In this document: in pieces, positions 31,612-39,763 of the stretch | How positions within the stretch are numbered: the stretch's first letter is position 1 | How the letters are laid out: each line of letters opens with the position of its first letter | Source: Defluviitaleaceae bacterium | Lineage (GTDB): Bacteria; Bacillota; Clostridia; Lachnospirales; WQUN01 | Assembly: GCA_009788055.1 (NCBI GenBank) | Contig: WQSG01000005.1 | Span: 19,060 to 83,059 of the forward strand | DNA length: 64,000 nt | Reading direction: 5' to 3' | Made by a program: the position numbers and the translations under genes | The notes under the pieces: model-generated | Told to the model about the DNA's origin: nothing | The model's database searches: none | The model's input: the letters and a program-made list of their open reading frames with translations, nothing else

Positions 31612-33386
31612 TTTGTCAGCTCCTTAAATTCTTGTATTGCGGATTTGATTACGTCAATCGCGCCTTTCCAGAAATCGGCGTTTTCGATGTCAATGCCAAG
31701 TTGGTTGCAGCTTTCGGTTATTGACATTTTGCCCGAAACGCGGAGGAAATTATCATATTTTTTTCCGAAAGAGGCGGGGTCTTGGTCGTAGATTTTGTAA
31801 AGACCGTTTGCAAGCAAGTGTCCGAAGGCATACGGGAAATTGTAAAAACTGGACGTTCCGCTGTAATAATGCGGCTTTATTGCCCACATATATGGGTGAA
31901 GTTTTTGCGGGTCAAGACCGTCGCCATAGGCTTTGCGCTGTGCGGCAAGCATTAGTTCGCACAGTTCTTGGGCGGAAAGCGGGTGGTCTAACCGCGCCGC
32001 GAAAACGCTTTTTTCAAACAGATAGCGCGAATAAATATCCAAAATAACCTGCGTTGCGTCTTGCAATCCGATTTCGATTAGCTGTAATTTTTCGCTTTGC
32101 GGCAGGGTTTTAAGCGCGGCGTTTGTGACAATCATTTCGCAGAAAGTGGACGCTGTTTCTGCAAGGGGCATTGGGTATCCCGTGTTCAGAATGCCCTCTT
32201 GCATCACCTGCATACTGTGGTATCCGTGGCCCAGTTCGTGCGCCAGCGTGATGATGTCGGACAAATTTCCGCCGAAGTTTAGCAAAACGCGGAACTGTTT
32301 TATTGCGTAAATGTCGCCGCAAAACGCGCCGCCCACTTTGCCCTCACGCGGCTGTACGTCTACCCAGTTTTTGTCGAATGCAAGTCGCGCAACTTTTTCC
32401 ATCTCGGAAGAAAATTTGCCGAAGTTTTCCGCAACAAAGGTTTTTGCTTCTTCATACGAAAATGTTTTTTCGGCAGACGCCCCGACAGGCGCGAACAAAT
32501 CGTAAAAAGCAAGCCCGCTTTCGCTTTTGGAAACGTATTTCGCTTTTGCCTTCAAATAATCGCGGAAGCACTGGATGTCTGTGTCGATTGCTTCAAACAT
32601 TGCGTCCAGCGTTTTGCGCGTCATGTTGCTGTCAAAGAGGGTCTTGTCCAGTGGGTGGTCGAATTTTCGCAAGCGGCTTAGAAGATTTACCTCGCCCTTG
32701 ATGCCGTTCATTGCGGCGGCGCAGGATTCTTCAATTTTGGGATATGCGGCAAGTTCCGCTTCGTATGCCGCCTTGCGTACCGCAGAATCCGCATCGTATG
32801 CAAGGTTGCGGCACTCGTTTATGCCGATAATCTTTTTCTCGCCCGTTTTCGGGCAAGTAAATTCGCAGGTTAGCATGGAAATCAATTTGTCTTGCAACAT
32901 CGACCACGCGCCCGAACCCGTGTTGTACATTTGCGCCGCCAAAGTTTCTTCGTCCTCGCTCATCATGTGGGAATATTCTTCCGCCATGTGCTGTAGCTGA
33001 AATGCATAATCCTCCGCGTCATGCTCCTTCGCCAGCGCGTTTATGTTACCGCCGTCTTTCGCAACCTTCGCAAGATATTTCGCAAGTCTCACTTTCATGC
33101 GGCTGGTTTCCGCATTCAGTGCTTCCAGCAGATATATAAACTTAGACGCCGCCGCGTTTGCCGTATCCGTTGCATACACAAAATTCGCATACGAACTTAA
33201 TCTGTCGTTCTTGGTGACATATTCCTCCAGCTTCCGCACAAGCGTTACAACATCCGGAAACCCTATCAGCTCGCCCGAAAGCGTGTTCATCGCTTCCGCC
33301 ATTTTGGGCAGTTCCAAAAAGTCTGCCATAAATTCTTCCGAATCAAATCCTGCATAAATTTCGTTTAAGCACCATTTTTCTGCCAT
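31608..33386 (-). CDS. pepF: oligoendopeptidase F (M3 family zinc peptidase)
   Basis: This 592-residue protein has the M3 zinc-binding motif TLAHELGHGYHSMQ, with a third ligand expected in the downstream MPLAETASTFCEMIVTNAAL segment. Length and helical content fit PepF, a cytosolic peptidase that cleaves 7-17-residue peptides. I chose ATG 33386 (MAEKWCLNEIY) because AAGGAG lies upstream; an ORF start at 33455 would run through the terminator hairpin. It is followed by the TSCPD gene in an overlapping operon. Confidence 0.94.
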   Translation of the reverse strand: MAEKWCLNEIYAGFDSEEFMADFLELPKMAEAMNTLSGELIGFPDVVTLVRKLEEYVTKNDRLSSYANFVYATDTANAAASKFIYLLEALNAETSRMKVRLAKYLAKVAKDGGNINALAKEHDAEDYAFQLQHMAEEYSHMMSEDEETLAAQMYNTGSGAWSMLQDKLISMLTCEFTCPKTGEKKIIGINECRNLAYDADSAVRKAAYEAELAAYPKIEESCAAAMNGIKGEVNLLSRLRKFDHPLDKTLFDSNMTRKTLDAMFEAIDTDIQCFRDYLKAKAKYVSKSESGLAFYDLFAPVGASAEKTFSYEEAKTFVAENFGKFSSEMEKVARLAFDKNWVDVQPREGKVGGAFCGDIYAIKQFRVLLNFGGNLSDIITLAHELGHGYHSMQVMQEGILNTGYPMPLAETASTFCEMIVTNAALKTLPQSEKLQLIEIGLQDATQVILDIYSRYLFEKSVFAARLDHPLSAQELCELMLAAQRKAYGDGLDPQKLHPYMWAIKPHYYSGTSSFYNFPYAFGHLLANGLYKIYDQDPASFGKKYDNFLRVSGKMSITESCNQLGIDIENADFWKGAIDVIKSAIQEFKELTK

Positions 33387-33404
33387 TGTTATTCTCCTTA
33401 TGCT

Positions 33405-33431
33405 AAAAAACCGCGCATTTGCGCGGTTTTT
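33405..33431 (-). terminator. terminator of the HPr-like gene
   Basis: AAACCGCGCA / TGCGCGGTTT followed by T-runs on both strands, between the HPr-like gene and pepF; it probably ends the HPr-like transcript. Confidence 0.8.
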
Positions 33432-33479
33432 GTGTGGCGATGCACTGTAGTTCACCGCGGTTTTATTATCCGTAAAAAT

Positions 33480-33710
33480 TTAAACGATATACGCCTTTAA
33501 GAGCGGAACAATCCGCGATGCGGTTGCTTCATCGTGAATGGTGAGTTGCAGCGGCTTGGACAAATCAAGGCTGAAAATGCCCATGATGGATTTTGCGTCA
33601 ACAACGTAGCGGTCAGAGCCGAGGTCGATATCGCCCTCCAGCGGCGCGACTGTATTGACAAAGCCTTTAACTTTATCCACAGTGTCTAAAACAACATTTA
33701 CAGTTTGCAT
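33480..33710 (-). CDS. HPr/Crh-like protein lacking the active-site histidine
   Basis: This 76-residue protein has the HPr fold signature around the regulatory serine: YVVDAKSIMGIFSLDLSKPLQLTIHDE, with Ser41 in the Ser46 position. The N-terminal GLHARP motif with His15 is absent; that stretch reads LDTVDKVKGFVNTVAPLEG. It cannot act as an ordinary phosphocarrier but might be regulated by HPr kinase like Crh, or have another role. I chose ATG 33710 because GAGGGAGG lies upstream. It has its own promoter and terminator. Confidence 0.85.
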   Translation of the reverse strand: MQTVNVVLDTVDKVKGFVNTVAPLEGDIDLGSDRYVVDAKSIMGIFSLDLSKPLQLTIHDEATASRIVPLLKAYIV

Positions 33711-33741
33711 AAGTGCCTCCCTCTTGTTTTCTGTTGTACGT

Positions 33742-33770
33742 ATTGTAAATGCTGGAGCGTACACTGTCAA
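33742..33770 (-). promoter_or_regulatory. promoter of the HPr-like gene
   Basis: On the minus strand TTGACA (33765-33770), 17 bases, TACAAT (33742-33747). Confidence 0.85.
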
Positions 33771-33814
33771 ATATGCGTTGCTATCAGCCGCGCAACACAC
33801 CCTAGCCCCTTAAA

Positions 33815-34084
33815 TTATATCGTTATAGATTCTCTTTCATTCTGCAACGATTTAAGAAAATCGGTTACAAATACTCGCTCGTCAGGGGGGAGCGCGGCTA
33901 ACTTGGCTTCCCTGTCCGGGATTTCTAAGGGGTTTATCAACGTTATCTCTCCCCGCAATACCTTCTCCCTAAGAGGATGCCCTCTGCGCTTCATAGTGCT
34001 CAAGTCATATTCGGCTTTAATTTTATCCCATGTGAATAGTTGACCTTCAAGTTCATATACAATATCGCGTTTTGATGATTCCAT
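33815..34084 (-). CDS. unknown small protein downstream of the Nudix gene
   Basis: This 89-residue charged protein (MESSKRDIVYELEGQLFTWDKIKAEYDLSTMKRRGHPLREKVL.., ERVFVTDFLKSLQNERESITI) shows no signal peptide and no family I can name. GCAGGAA precedes the ATG. It follows the Nudix gene by 13 bases on the same strand, so the two are probably one operon. Confidence 0.6.
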   Translation of the reverse strand: MESSKRDIVYELEGQLFTWDKIKAEYDLSTMKRRGHPLREKVLRGEITLINPLEIPDREAKLAALPPDERVFVTDFLKSLQNERESITI

Positions 34085-34097
34085 AATGTTCCTGCTT

Positions 34098-34544
34098 TCA
34101 CAGATAGTAATTACTGTTGCTCGTCGTTTTTTTTAAGACTATTGGTAAAATCTCGTTTGTTATATCCGGATAGGTTAAGTTATCCGGGATTGAGTCAACG
34201 AAAGAGATTCGTTCCATTTCACTGTCGCATGGTATTTCACCCAATGTATGAACTTGTGCAATATAAACTTGACTATTCGCCTGTATATAGGCTCCGTTGA
34301 TGATTCCTTCTGCCGAATAATCACAAAGCGGTTCGATGTCAAACTCTATTGCTCCTGATTCTTCATATAATTCCCTTTTTGCGGCTTCCAATGGTGTTTC
34401 ACCGGTTTCAATATGCCCGCCTTGTGTTTCCCATGTTGTTCTTTCTTTGTGTTTGCTAAATAACCATTTGCCTTTATGAAAGGCAACAATATCAACCCAT
34501 ATATAATTGCCAAGTGTGTTAAACGGATATGATTTACATTCCAT
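34098..34544 (-). CDS. Nudix hydrolase
   Basis: This 148-residue protein has a complete Nudix box GGHIETGETPLEAAKRELYEESGA near residues 53-76, with the REx2EE metal-binding Glu residues. Family members hydrolyse nucleoside diphosphates linked to another moiety; the substrate cannot be read from the sequence. The ATG at 34544 (MECKSYPFNTLG) has GGGGG upstream. Its AT content is higher than that of the core operon to the right. It is preceded by a promoter containing a 7-bp inverted repeat. Confidence 0.9.
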   Translation of the reverse strand: MECKSYPFNTLGNYIWVDIVAFHKGKWLFSKHKERTTWETQGGHIETGETPLEAAKRELYEESGAIEFDIEPLCDYSAEGIINGAYIQANSQVYIAQVHTLGEIPCDSEMERISFVDSIPDNLTYPDITNEILPIVLKKTTSNSNYYL

Positions 34545-34588
34545 GATTACCCCCATATATGTGCATCTAATTGCTTTCTGTTACTGTG

Positions 34589-34616
34589 ATTATAGCATGG
34601 GGGCAACCATGCTCAA
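34589..34616 (-). promoter_or_regulatory. promoter with palindrome upstream of the Nudix operon
   Basis: On the minus strand TTGAGC (34611-34616), 16 bases, TATAAT (34589-34594). The spacer is filled by AGCATGG-N6-CCATGCT (34594-34613), a candidate repressor site. Confidence 0.65.
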
Positions 34617-34761
34617 AATAATTATTTTAGCAAGCCCCTTTACAAAGATATAACCATTCTGAAAAAACATTAGACCTGCCAAATACCCCCACCGATTTTT
34701 TTGCTCGCAAATTATCATACTACGCTGAAAGTTTGAAAACAGCAGTTGAAATTTTTTTCGA

Positions 34762-34790
34762 TTGGCAAAATGTAATACAAATGTTATAAT
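34762..34790 (+). promoter_or_regulatory. promoter of the Asp23-nusB-xseA operon
   Basis: TTGGCA (34762-34767), 17 bases, TATAAT (34785-34790); the first gene starts at 34824. Confidence 0.85.
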
Positions 34791-34823
34791 CCACATGGAA
34801 ATTTATTGAAGGGAGCGCGTTTG

Positions 34824-35174
34824 ATGACTGAAATAAAAAAAGAGAGCGGCGGTTTTGTTCGCATTGCAGACGAAGTTCTGATGAAAATTGCGGGAACGGC
34901 GGCACTGGAAGCTGATGGTGTTTCGCGCTTAACGTGGCGCACAGGGGGCAAAACCACACGCAAGAACCCTGCGAAATGCACAAGCGTGGCTGTAAAAAAC
35001 AGGACGGTGACAGTCGGGATTTTGATTGCGGTATGTTTCGGCGCGAAAATTCATGAGGTAACAATAGATGTGCAAAAGCGCGTGAAATCTGCAATAGAGA
35101 CGATGACGGGACTTACCGTTGCAGACGTAAACGTAACCGTTGGCGCAATTGTAGAGCCGCAGAGCAAAGCATGA
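34824..35174 (+). CDS. Asp23/Gls24 family protein
   Basis: This 116-residue protein has the Asp23 pattern: GGFVRIADEVLMKIAGTAALEADGVSRLT, then VAVKNRTVTVGILIAVCFGAKIHEVTIDVQKRVKSAIETMTGLTVADVNVTVGAI. Proteins of this family are linked to envelope homeostasis and stress and in Clostridia stand at the head of the nusB operon. ATG 34824 is favoured because GAAGGGAG precedes it. It overlaps nusB by four bases. Confidence 0.93.
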   Translation: MTEIKKESGGFVRIADEVLMKIAGTAALEADGVSRLTWRTGGKTTRKNPAKCTSVAVKNRTVTVGILIAVCFGAKIHEVTIDVQKRVKSAIETMTGLTVADVNVTVGAIVEPQSKA

Positions 35175-35647
35175 AAAAAACAAGCCGCAGAACGGCGCGC
35201 CAACACGTATTTCATTTGATTTTCGGGTTGCCGTTTATCGGCGCGCTTGACGTGCCTACGCTTGCAAAAGCAAAGGCGGCGTACTTCGATTTTCTGGAAT
35301 ACAGCGAACTTGAAGAATACGGTTTTGAAAATCTAAAACGCCCCACGAAGCGCGATGCAGAATATATCGACCGCGCTTTTTGGGGTGTCTTTGAACGCCG
35401 CGCAGAACTTGACGGCGTAATAGAAAACTTCCTGCGTGACTGGACAATAGGCCGCTTAAACAAAGCCGACCTTGCCCTAATGCGTCTTGCCATTTACGAA
35501 ATGCTTTGCGAAAAAGATGTTCCGCCCGCCGTTGCCGTAAACGAATCTGTAGAGCTTGCCAAGCTATACGGCGCGGACGAATCGCCCGCGTTCATAAACG
35601 GTGTGCTGGGCAATGTCGCACGGGCATGGGAGAAGAAGGAAGCATGA
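35171..35647 (+). CDS. nusB: transcription antitermination factor NusB
   Basis: This 158-residue protein begins KKTSRRTARQHVFHLIFGLPFIG and ends with the conserved INKAvela-type region (PPAVAVNESVELAKLYGADESPAFINGVLGNVAR). NusB binds boxA RNA with NusE and prevents premature termination of rRNA transcripts. Start and stop overlap its neighbours as ATGA on both sides, showing tight coupling in the operon. Confidence 0.95.
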   Translation: MKKTSRRTARQHVFHLIFGLPFIGALDVPTLAKAKAAYFDFLEYSELEEYGFENLKRPTKRDAEYIDRAFWGVFERRAELDGVIENFLRDWTIGRLNKADLALMRLAIYEMLCEKDVPPAVAVNESVELAKLYGADESPAFINGVLGNVARAWEKKEA

Positions 35648-36822
35648 CGGCTCGTACTGTTTTCACCGTTGCGCAGGTTAATAAGTATGTTAAAAAAACT
35701 TTGGAGGCAGACGCGCTTTTGGCGGGTCTGTTTGTTGAAGGCGAGCTTAGTAATTTTAATGCGCATTCGTCGGGGCATTTGTATTTTACGCTGAAAGACG
35801 CGGGCGCGGCGATAAGCGGCGTAATGTTCAAGGGCAGTGCCATGGATTTGGCTTTTGTTCCCCGCAGCGGGATGAAGGTAGTTGTTTTTGGGCGGTTGTC
35901 GCTGTATGAAAAAACGGGGCAATATCAGCTATACGTGGAGTATATGGAACCCGCAGGCGTGGGCGGTTTGCAACTTGCGTTTGCGCAGTTGAAAGAAAAA
36001 CTGGAAGCAGAGGGGCTTTTTTCGCAGGAACGAAAGCGGGCATTGCCGCCTTTTGTAAACACGGTCGCGATTATCACAAGCCCCACGGGCGCGGCTGTGC
36101 GCGATATTATTAGAATTATTCGGGAGCGTAACAGGGCGGTTAAAATTATTCTTGCGCCCGCTATCGTTCAGGGCGAAAACGCGGCGGCAGACCTTGTTCG
36201 CGCTATCCGCGAAGTAAACGAATTCGGCGGCGCAGACGTTATTATTCTTGGTAGGGGCGGCGGCTCTGTGGAGGATTTGTGGGCGTTTAACGAGGAAATT
36301 CTTGCGCGGGCGGTTGCGGATTCTGCAATCCCGATAATTTCTGCCGTAGGCCACGAAACCGACTTCACCATTTCCGATTTCGTTGCAGACCTTCGTGCTC
36401 CAACCCCAACCGCCGCGGCGCAAACCGCCGTTTACGACCAGCACCAACTCTGCGAATACCTATCCGAAATGCAAGCGGAACTTTCGCAAGCCCTTTCGGA
36501 CAAAATCCTCCAACGCCGCGTTGGACTGAAAACGCTTCTCGCATCCCTCTCCCGCGCCGCAAACACACGCCTTCTCCACGAACGCCAAACCCTTTCCCAC
36601 ATGGAAACTCTCCTTGAAAAAACATCACCCTTCACCATTTTCAAACGCGGCTACGCCCTAACCCAACACGAAAACACCCCCATCACAAGCGTAAAAACCC
36701 TTCACACAGGGCAAAATATAAAAATAACCTACGCAGATGGTCAGGCTTTTGCGACGATTGAAAAGATTAAGACCGTGGGGGTTTCACCCCCACCGCCCCC
36801 ACAAGGGGACGAGTCCCCTTGA
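35644..36822 (+). CDS. xseA: exodeoxyribonuclease VII large subunit
   Basis: This 392-residue protein has an N-terminal OB-fold (FTVAQVNKYVKKTLEADALLAGLFVEGELSNF..SSGHLYFTLKD) and the catalytic domain with IITSPTGAAVRDIIRI, VIILGRGGGSVEDLWAFNEE and SAVGHETDFTISDFVADLRAPTPTAAA. With XseB it degrades single-stranded DNA to oligonucleotides. Start ATG 35644 overlaps the nusB stop. The last residues (VGVSPPPPPQGDESP) are encoded by the start of a dispersed hairpin element (from 36777), so the natural end has been altered by that repeat. Confidence 0.95.
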   Translation: MTARTVFTVAQVNKYVKKTLEADALLAGLFVEGELSNFNAHSSGHLYFTLKDAGAAISGVMFKGSAMDLAFVPRSGMKVVVFGRLSLYEKTGQYQLYVEYMEPAGVGGLQLAFAQLKEKLEAEGLFSQERKRALPPFVNTVAIITSPTGAAVRDIIRIIRERNRAVKIILAPAIVQGENAAADLVRAIREVNEFGGADVIILGRGGGSVEDLWAFNEEILARAVADSAIPIISAVGHETDFTISDFVADLRAPTPTAAAQTAVYDQHQLCEYLSEMQAELSQALSDKILQRRVGLKTLLASLSRAANTRLLHERQTLSHMETLLEKTSPFTIFKRGYALTQHENTPITSVKTLHTGQNIKITYADGQAFATIEKIKTVGVSPPPPPQGDESP

Positions 36823-36952
36823 CCCCTAATTTAAAATCGCGCATTCGCGCGATTTTAGGAATGCAATTTGCTTATCGCCAGTCCATGTCAAAGTTTGGGT
36901 CAAGCCTTTTTAAAGGCTTGCGGGGTTCGGGGCAGAGCCCCGAGGTCTTAAA
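36777..36952 (-). repeat. mosaic intergenic hairpin element (copy at 36.8 kb)
   Basis: Hairpins GGGGGTTTCACCCCC, CAAGGGGACGAGTCCCCTTG (36803-36822) and AAAATCGCGC..GCGCGATTTT (36832-36856), then inverted modules AAGCCTTTTTAAAGGCTT and CGGGGCAGAGCCCCG. It overlaps the xseA 3' end and stops 14 bases before xseB. The same modules occur in other orders at 13.4, 44.1 and 58.0 kb. Confidence 0.8.
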
Positions 36953-36966
36953 AAGAGGAGAAACGT

Positions 36967-37191
36967 ATGTCATTTGAAAAAAAATTAGAACGTATAGAAA
37001 AAGTGCTGGAGCAAATTGAGGATAGCGAAACGGGTCTTGAGGACGCCATTGCGTTGTACAAGGACGGCATAACGTTGGTGAAGGAATGCGGCGAAGTTTT
37101 GCAACGGTGCGAGGAAGAGGTGCTGGTTTTGCAAAAAGCAGCAGATGGGTTTGCGCTTGAACCGTTTGGAAATATGGAGGACGAACTGTAA
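36967..37191 (+). CDS. xseB: exodeoxyribonuclease VII small subunit
   Basis: This 74-residue protein fits XseB: MSFEKKLERIEKVLEQIEDSETGLEDAIALYKDGITLVKECGEVLQRCEEEV, two helices in a coiled coil. It binds the large subunit. AGAGGAG lies before the ATG. Its TAA shares a base with the ATG of the next gene. A 176-bp repeat element separates it from xseA. Confidence 0.95.
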   Translation: MSFEKKLERIEKVLEQIEDSETGLEDAIALYKDGITLVKECGEVLQRCEEEVLVLQKAADGFALEPFGNMEDEL

Positions 37192-37664
37192 TGGTGGAAG
37201 GTACGCCGTTTTACGATATTGTTACTAATCGCCACTTGGTTACGGGAGTGGTGGGGCTGGTTCTTGCGCAGATATTGAAAGTCTTTTTCGATTACTGGCG
37301 CACAAAATCTTGGTCGCGGGCAATGCTTACCAGCACGGGCGGAATGCCGTCGTCGCACAGTGCGCTGGTTGTCGCGCTGATGCTTAGCATTGGGTTTTAC
37401 GAGGGCTTTAGTACGCCGCTGTTTGCCGTTGCGGCAACCCTTGCGCTGGTTGTTATGCATGACGCATTCGGAATACGCCGCGCCGCAGGAAAACAAGCAG
37501 AAGCCATAAATTTCCTCTTTTCCCGCCTAGAAAAACAGGGCATAAAACTTGACACAAAGCTAAAGGAACTACTCGGTCACAGCCCACTGGAGGTGATGGC
37601 AGGCGCACTCCTTGGCATAATCGTGGCAGTTTCCGCTTACTGGATTTTTCCTGTTCACAATTAA
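37191..37664 (+). CDS. divergent PAP2 family membrane protein (YuiD-like)
   Basis: This 157-residue protein has four membrane segments and the divergent PAP2 signature: LAQILKVFFDYW, STGGMPSSHSALVVALMLSIG, VVMHDAFGIRRAAGKQAEAIN and LLGHSPLEVMAGALLGIIV. It resembles lipid phosphatase-type enzymes, perhaps acting on undecaprenyl or isoprenoid phosphates. Many Clostridia carry ispA at this point of the operon; none is seen here. Its ATG overlaps the xseB stop. Confidence 0.9.
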   Translation: MVEGTPFYDIVTNRHLVTGVVGLVLAQILKVFFDYWRTKSWSRAMLTSTGGMPSSHSALVVALMLSIGFYEGFSTPLFAVAATLALVVMHDAFGIRRAAGKQAEAINFLFSRLEKQGIKLDTKLKELLGHSPLEVMAGALLGIIVAVSAYWIFPVHN

Positions 37665-37850
37665 AGACCGCGGGACTTCGTCCCGCACCCTACCCGCTTT
37701 TTTGAAAAAAAGCGGGGCAAAAAACTTTAACCTGAAAACCGCATATGCGGTTTTCAAAGAAGGGGTCAAGGGGAAATGAAGTGAGCGTAGCGAACGGCAC
37801 TGTCCCCTTGTGGGGGTTCGGGGGCAACGCCCCCGAGGTCTTAAAAAAGC
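37665..37850 (+). repeat. mosaic intergenic hairpin element (copy at 37.7 kb)
   Basis: Hairpins GCGGGACTTCGTCCCGC, CCCGCTTTTTT..AAAAAAAGCGGG, GAAAACCGCATATGCGGTTT (37734-37753) and GGGGGCAACGCCCCC. It also has the GGGGTCAAGGGGA..TGTCCCCTTG pair split by the AATGAAGTGAGCGTAGCGAA module. It fills the gap before dxs. Confidence 0.8.
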
Positions 37851-37867
37851 ACAGAGGAGCAACGCAA

Positions 37868-39763
37868 ATGAAAAAAGACAACCTAAAGCGTTTAAGTATC
37901 TCTGCGTTGCGGTCGGTGGCGGGGGATATTCGGGAATTTCTGATAAAAAGCATTTCTGATACGGGCGGGCATTTGGCGTCTAATTTGGGCGTTGTGGAGT
38001 TGACGCTGGCTTTGCATACGGTTTTTTCAACGCCGTATGATAAGATTATTTGGGACGTGGGGCATCAGGCGTATGTACATAAAATTTTGACGGGGCGAAA
38101 AGGGCGTTTTGGGGATTTAAGAAAAATGGATGGGCTAAGCGGTTTTCCGAAACCGTGCGAAAGCGAGCATGACGCTTTCGGAACGGGGCATTCGTCCACG
38201 GCGATATCGGCGGCACTGGGGCTGGCAATTGCGCGGGATGTGGAAGAACGCGACGAACTAATGGGCATAACCCCGCCGCAAGAACCGCACCGAAAAAAGG
38301 CGATTATCGCGGTGGTTGGAGATGGTTCGCTTACGGGCGGGCTGGCGTATGAAGGGCTTAACAACGCGGGCAGGGCGGATACGGATTTGCTGGTGGTTCT
38401 TAACGATAACCAAATGTCTATCAGCAAAAATGTGGGCGCGGTTGCGCGGCATTTGAACTCGTTGCGCACGGCAAAGGCATATCTTGGCGCGAAAGAGGAT
38501 GTCCACTTTATTCTGGACAAACTGCCTGTTGTAGGCGCGCCTATTACGCGGGGGATTGAGTCTGCGAAAGATATTCTAAAATACGCTGTTTTGCCGGGTG
38601 TGCTTTTTGAAGAAATGGGCTTCAAGTACATCGGGCCGGTGGACGGGCATGATATTTCCGCGCTTGTTACGGCTTTGCGAAGGGTGCGCAAATTGCGCGG
38701 GCCGGTACTTTTACACGTTGTCACAACGAAGGGCAAGGGCTACGATATCGCGGAAGAACAGCCGCGAAGTTACCACGGCGTTGGGAAATTCGATGTAGAA
38801 ACAGGTTTGCCCGAAGCGGAACAGGGCGAGCCTACATTTACGGATATTTTCTCCAAACACCTGTGCGAAAAAGCGAAGAGTGATTCGCGAATTGTGGCAA
38901 TCACGGCGGCAATGCGTGACGGCGTTGGGCTTTCGCGGTTTAAGGAGCGATTTCCGAAACGATTTTTTGATGTGGGAATTGCGGAAGCACACGCGGTTAC
39001 ATTTGCGGCGGGGCTTGCAATGGGCGGGATGAAACCCGTTGTGGCGGTGTATTCGTCGTTTTTGCAACGGGCATATGACAATATTATTCATGACGTTGCA
39101 ATTCAGAATCTGCCTGTGATTTTCGCGGTAGACCACGGCGGCGCGGTTGCGGGTGACGGCGAAACCCATCAAGGCATTTACGACATTTCATTTCTTTCGC
39201 ACATACCCAATTTAACCGTGCTTGCGCCCTCTTGCGGAAGCGAGCTTAAAGAAATGTTGGACTTCGCGCTGGAGCAAAACGGCCCTGTAGCAATCCGCTA
39301 TCCAAAATCGCCTTGCAAGCTCGATAACAGCCCGCTAGAAAAAAATTCTAAGAAAATTTCCTTCATACAGTTGCAAGAAGGGAAAAAAGTCGCTATTGTA
39401 TCAGTGGGCGTTATGTTGGACACGGCACAAGATGTTTGTGAAAAACTTTCGCAGGACGGTTTTTCGCCCGCGTTATTCAGCGCGAGGGTGGTAAAACCCG
39501 TGTGTGAAGGGCTTTTAGCCGCGCTTTCGCAATACGAATACGTGTTCAGTTTGGAAGATGGGGCGCGTATCGGCGGCTTTGGCGAAAGAATCGGCGCGGC
39601 ACACGCATTTGCATTCCCCGATGTGTTTCCCGAAACGGGAACAAGAAAACAGTTATTTGCGCGTTACGAAATGGACGCGGAAAATATATACAAAAAAATA
39701 CACGAGGTGTTAAAGAATGGACAACGAAAGAGTAAGCAGAAAGCAACAGAACAAGCAAATTGA
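37868..39763 (+). CDS. dxs: 1-deoxy-D-xylulose-5-phosphate synthase
   Basis: This 631-residue protein makes DXP from pyruvate and glyceraldehyde-3-phosphate, the first step of the MEP isoprenoid pathway. Motifs include SDTGGHLASNLGVVELTLALH, GHQAYVHKILTGR, the thiamine-diphosphate site GDGSLTGGLAYEGLNNAG, and the transketolase part with DVGIAEAHAVTFAAG and DHGGAVAGDGETHQGIYD. ATG 37868 is favoured because GAGGAG lies upstream; an ORF start at 37745 reads through the repeat element. The next gene starts 47 bases before its end. Confidence 0.97.
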   Translation: MKKDNLKRLSISALRSVAGDIREFLIKSISDTGGHLASNLGVVELTLALHTVFSTPYDKIIWDVGHQAYVHKILTGRKGRFGDLRKMDGLSGFPKPCESEHDAFGTGHSSTAISAALGLAIARDVEERDELMGITPPQEPHRKKAIIAVVGDGSLTGGLAYEGLNNAGRADTDLLVVLNDNQMSISKNVGAVARHLNSLRTAKAYLGAKEDVHFILDKLPVVGAPITRGIESAKDILKYAVLPGVLFEEMGFKYIGPVDGHDISALVTALRRVRKLRGPVLLHVVTTKGKGYDIAEEQPRSYHGVGKFDVETGLPEAEQGEPTFTDIFSKHLCEKAKSDSRIVAITAAMRDGVGLSRFKERFPKRFFDVGIAEAHAVTFAAGLAMGGMKPVVAVYSSFLQRAYDNIIHDVAIQNLPVIFAVDHGGAVAGDGETHQGIYDISFLSHIPNLTVLAPSCGSELKEMLDFALEQNGPVAIRYPKSPCKLDNSPLEKNSKKISFIQLQEGKKVAIVSVGVMLDTAQDVCEKLSQDGFSPALFSARVVKPVCEGLLAALSQYEYVFSLEDGARIGGFGERIGAAHAFAFPDVFPETGTRKQLFARYEMDAENIYKKIHEVLKNGQRKSKQKATEQAN

